The notes under the pieces are model-generated. The model saw nothing but the letters and a program-made list of their open reading frames with translations. It did not search any database and had not been told where the DNA came from. A stretch of 14,237 nt of DNA. Source: Acetobacteraceae bacterium. GTDB taxonomy: Bacteria; Pseudomonadota; Alphaproteobacteria; Acetobacterales; Acetobacteraceae. Numbering within the stretch: the first letter of the stretch is position 1; each line of letters opens with the position of its first letter. Location of the stretch: the NCBI GenBank assembly GCA_027323595.1, contig DAHWBL010000273.1:1-14237 (forward strand), given 5' to 3'. Of the stretch, positions 13,994 through 14,237 are shown piece by piece. A program made the translations under genes and the position numbers.

Positions 13994-14237
13994 TCAGGAA
14001 ATATAGGCACGATATGGCGCGGCCGATGCCTCCACCTTGGTCCATTGCGTCGCATCGAGCGCGATATCGCCGATCAACTCGTTGGTGAAAACGTCCGACG
14101 CGGCGGGGGTCTTGTCGCCGGGGGAGACGGCATATTTCATCACCATCTCGATCATCGCCGCGTAATCGGCGGGATCGGAATAGCCGATCACGTGATTTTT
14201 CGCGGCATCGTCGATCATGTTGACCTGATAGATGCCA
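13994..14237 (-). CDS. ABC transporter substrate-binding protein (C-terminal part)
   Basis: The last 80 residues of a protein whose start lies right of the window; the frame is open to the edge. The visible part has helical DPADYAAMIEMVMKYA and the closing pattern FTNELIGDIALDATQWTKVEA, as in the C-terminal lobe of NitT/TauT (NMT1/SsuA-like) binding proteins, which often end FTNEF followed by helices. If it carries a signal peptide it would be the periplasmic binding protein of this locus, feeding an ABC importer further upstream. Its TGA is 7 bp before the GTG start of the decarboxylase gene, so they are one transcription unit. Identification rests on a short segment, so the subfamily is uncertain. 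Confidence 0.62.
   Translation of the reverse strand, partial: GIYQVNMIDDAAKNHVIGYSDPADYAAMIEMVMKYAVSPGDKTPAASDVFTNELIGDIALDATQWTKVEASAAPYRAYIS

Larger units (their letters stand above)
8679..14237 (-). other. Probable catabolic operon
   Basis: Six genes on the same strand: binding protein (partial), UbiD-family decarboxylase, signal-less binding-like protein, amidohydrolase, arylformamidase-like hydrolase, DedA-type protein. Junctions are a 7-bp gap, an ATGA overlap, a 23-bp gap, an ATGA overlap and a 49-bp gap. No terminator or promoter-like spacing interrupts them, and the promoter must lie right of 14237. Coupling of the first five is firm; the DedA gene may be carried along by readthrough. 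Confidence 0.75.

Overview
The window is uniformly GC-rich, with strong GC bias at third codon positions that produces very long open antisense frames. Gene content (HAAT-type branched-chain amino acid transport, a metabolite:H+ symporter, a propionyl-CoA synthetase-like enzyme, a UbiD-family decarboxylase) fits a metabolically versatile alphaproteobacterium, possibly Rhodospirillales/Acetobacteraceae. That placement is inference from gene style; there is no rRNA or other marker here. I see no tRNA, rRNA, CRISPR array, transposase or phage gene.

Left end, + strand (1-1292): the tail of a LivM-type permease overlaps a LivG-type ATPase by 4 bp. The ATPase ABC signature is LPPPA instead of an LSGGQ-like motif. 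A good sigma70-like promoter lies inside the end of livG. It points into a repeat-bearing leader and a possible 26-codon membrane peptide.

Middle, - strand (1330-6585): a 1147-residue redox protein joins a cysteine-rich N-terminal part, a GltD-like FAD/NAD(P) module and a PyrK-like flavin/Fe-S module. It resembles both subunits of an Nfn-type enzyme in one chain. Upstream of it is an MHS-family MFS transporter gene split by one in-frame TAA exactly where the family has a tyrosine codon; the downstream part is intact to a TGA. A clear intrinsic terminator separates the two genes.

Right half: a PrpE-like acyl-CoA synthetase runs on + (6769-8688), divergent from the transporter. It ends in a 10-bp convergent overlap with a YqaA/DedA-type membrane protein gene. 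From the right edge back to 8679 everything is on - and very tightly packed: solute-binding protein (partial), UbiD-family decarboxylase, a second solute-binding-like protein with no signal peptide, a COG3964-like amidohydrolase, an arylformamidase-like alpha/beta hydrolase, then the DedA protein. Gaps are 7 bp, two ATGA overlaps, 23 bp and 49 bp. This looks like a catabolic operon: uptake, prFMN-dependent decarboxylation, and amide or ester hydrolysis of a small, probably aromatic or heteroaromatic acid. The substrate cannot be named from sequence. This operon and the fused Nfn-like enzyme are the best candidates for undescribed biology here.
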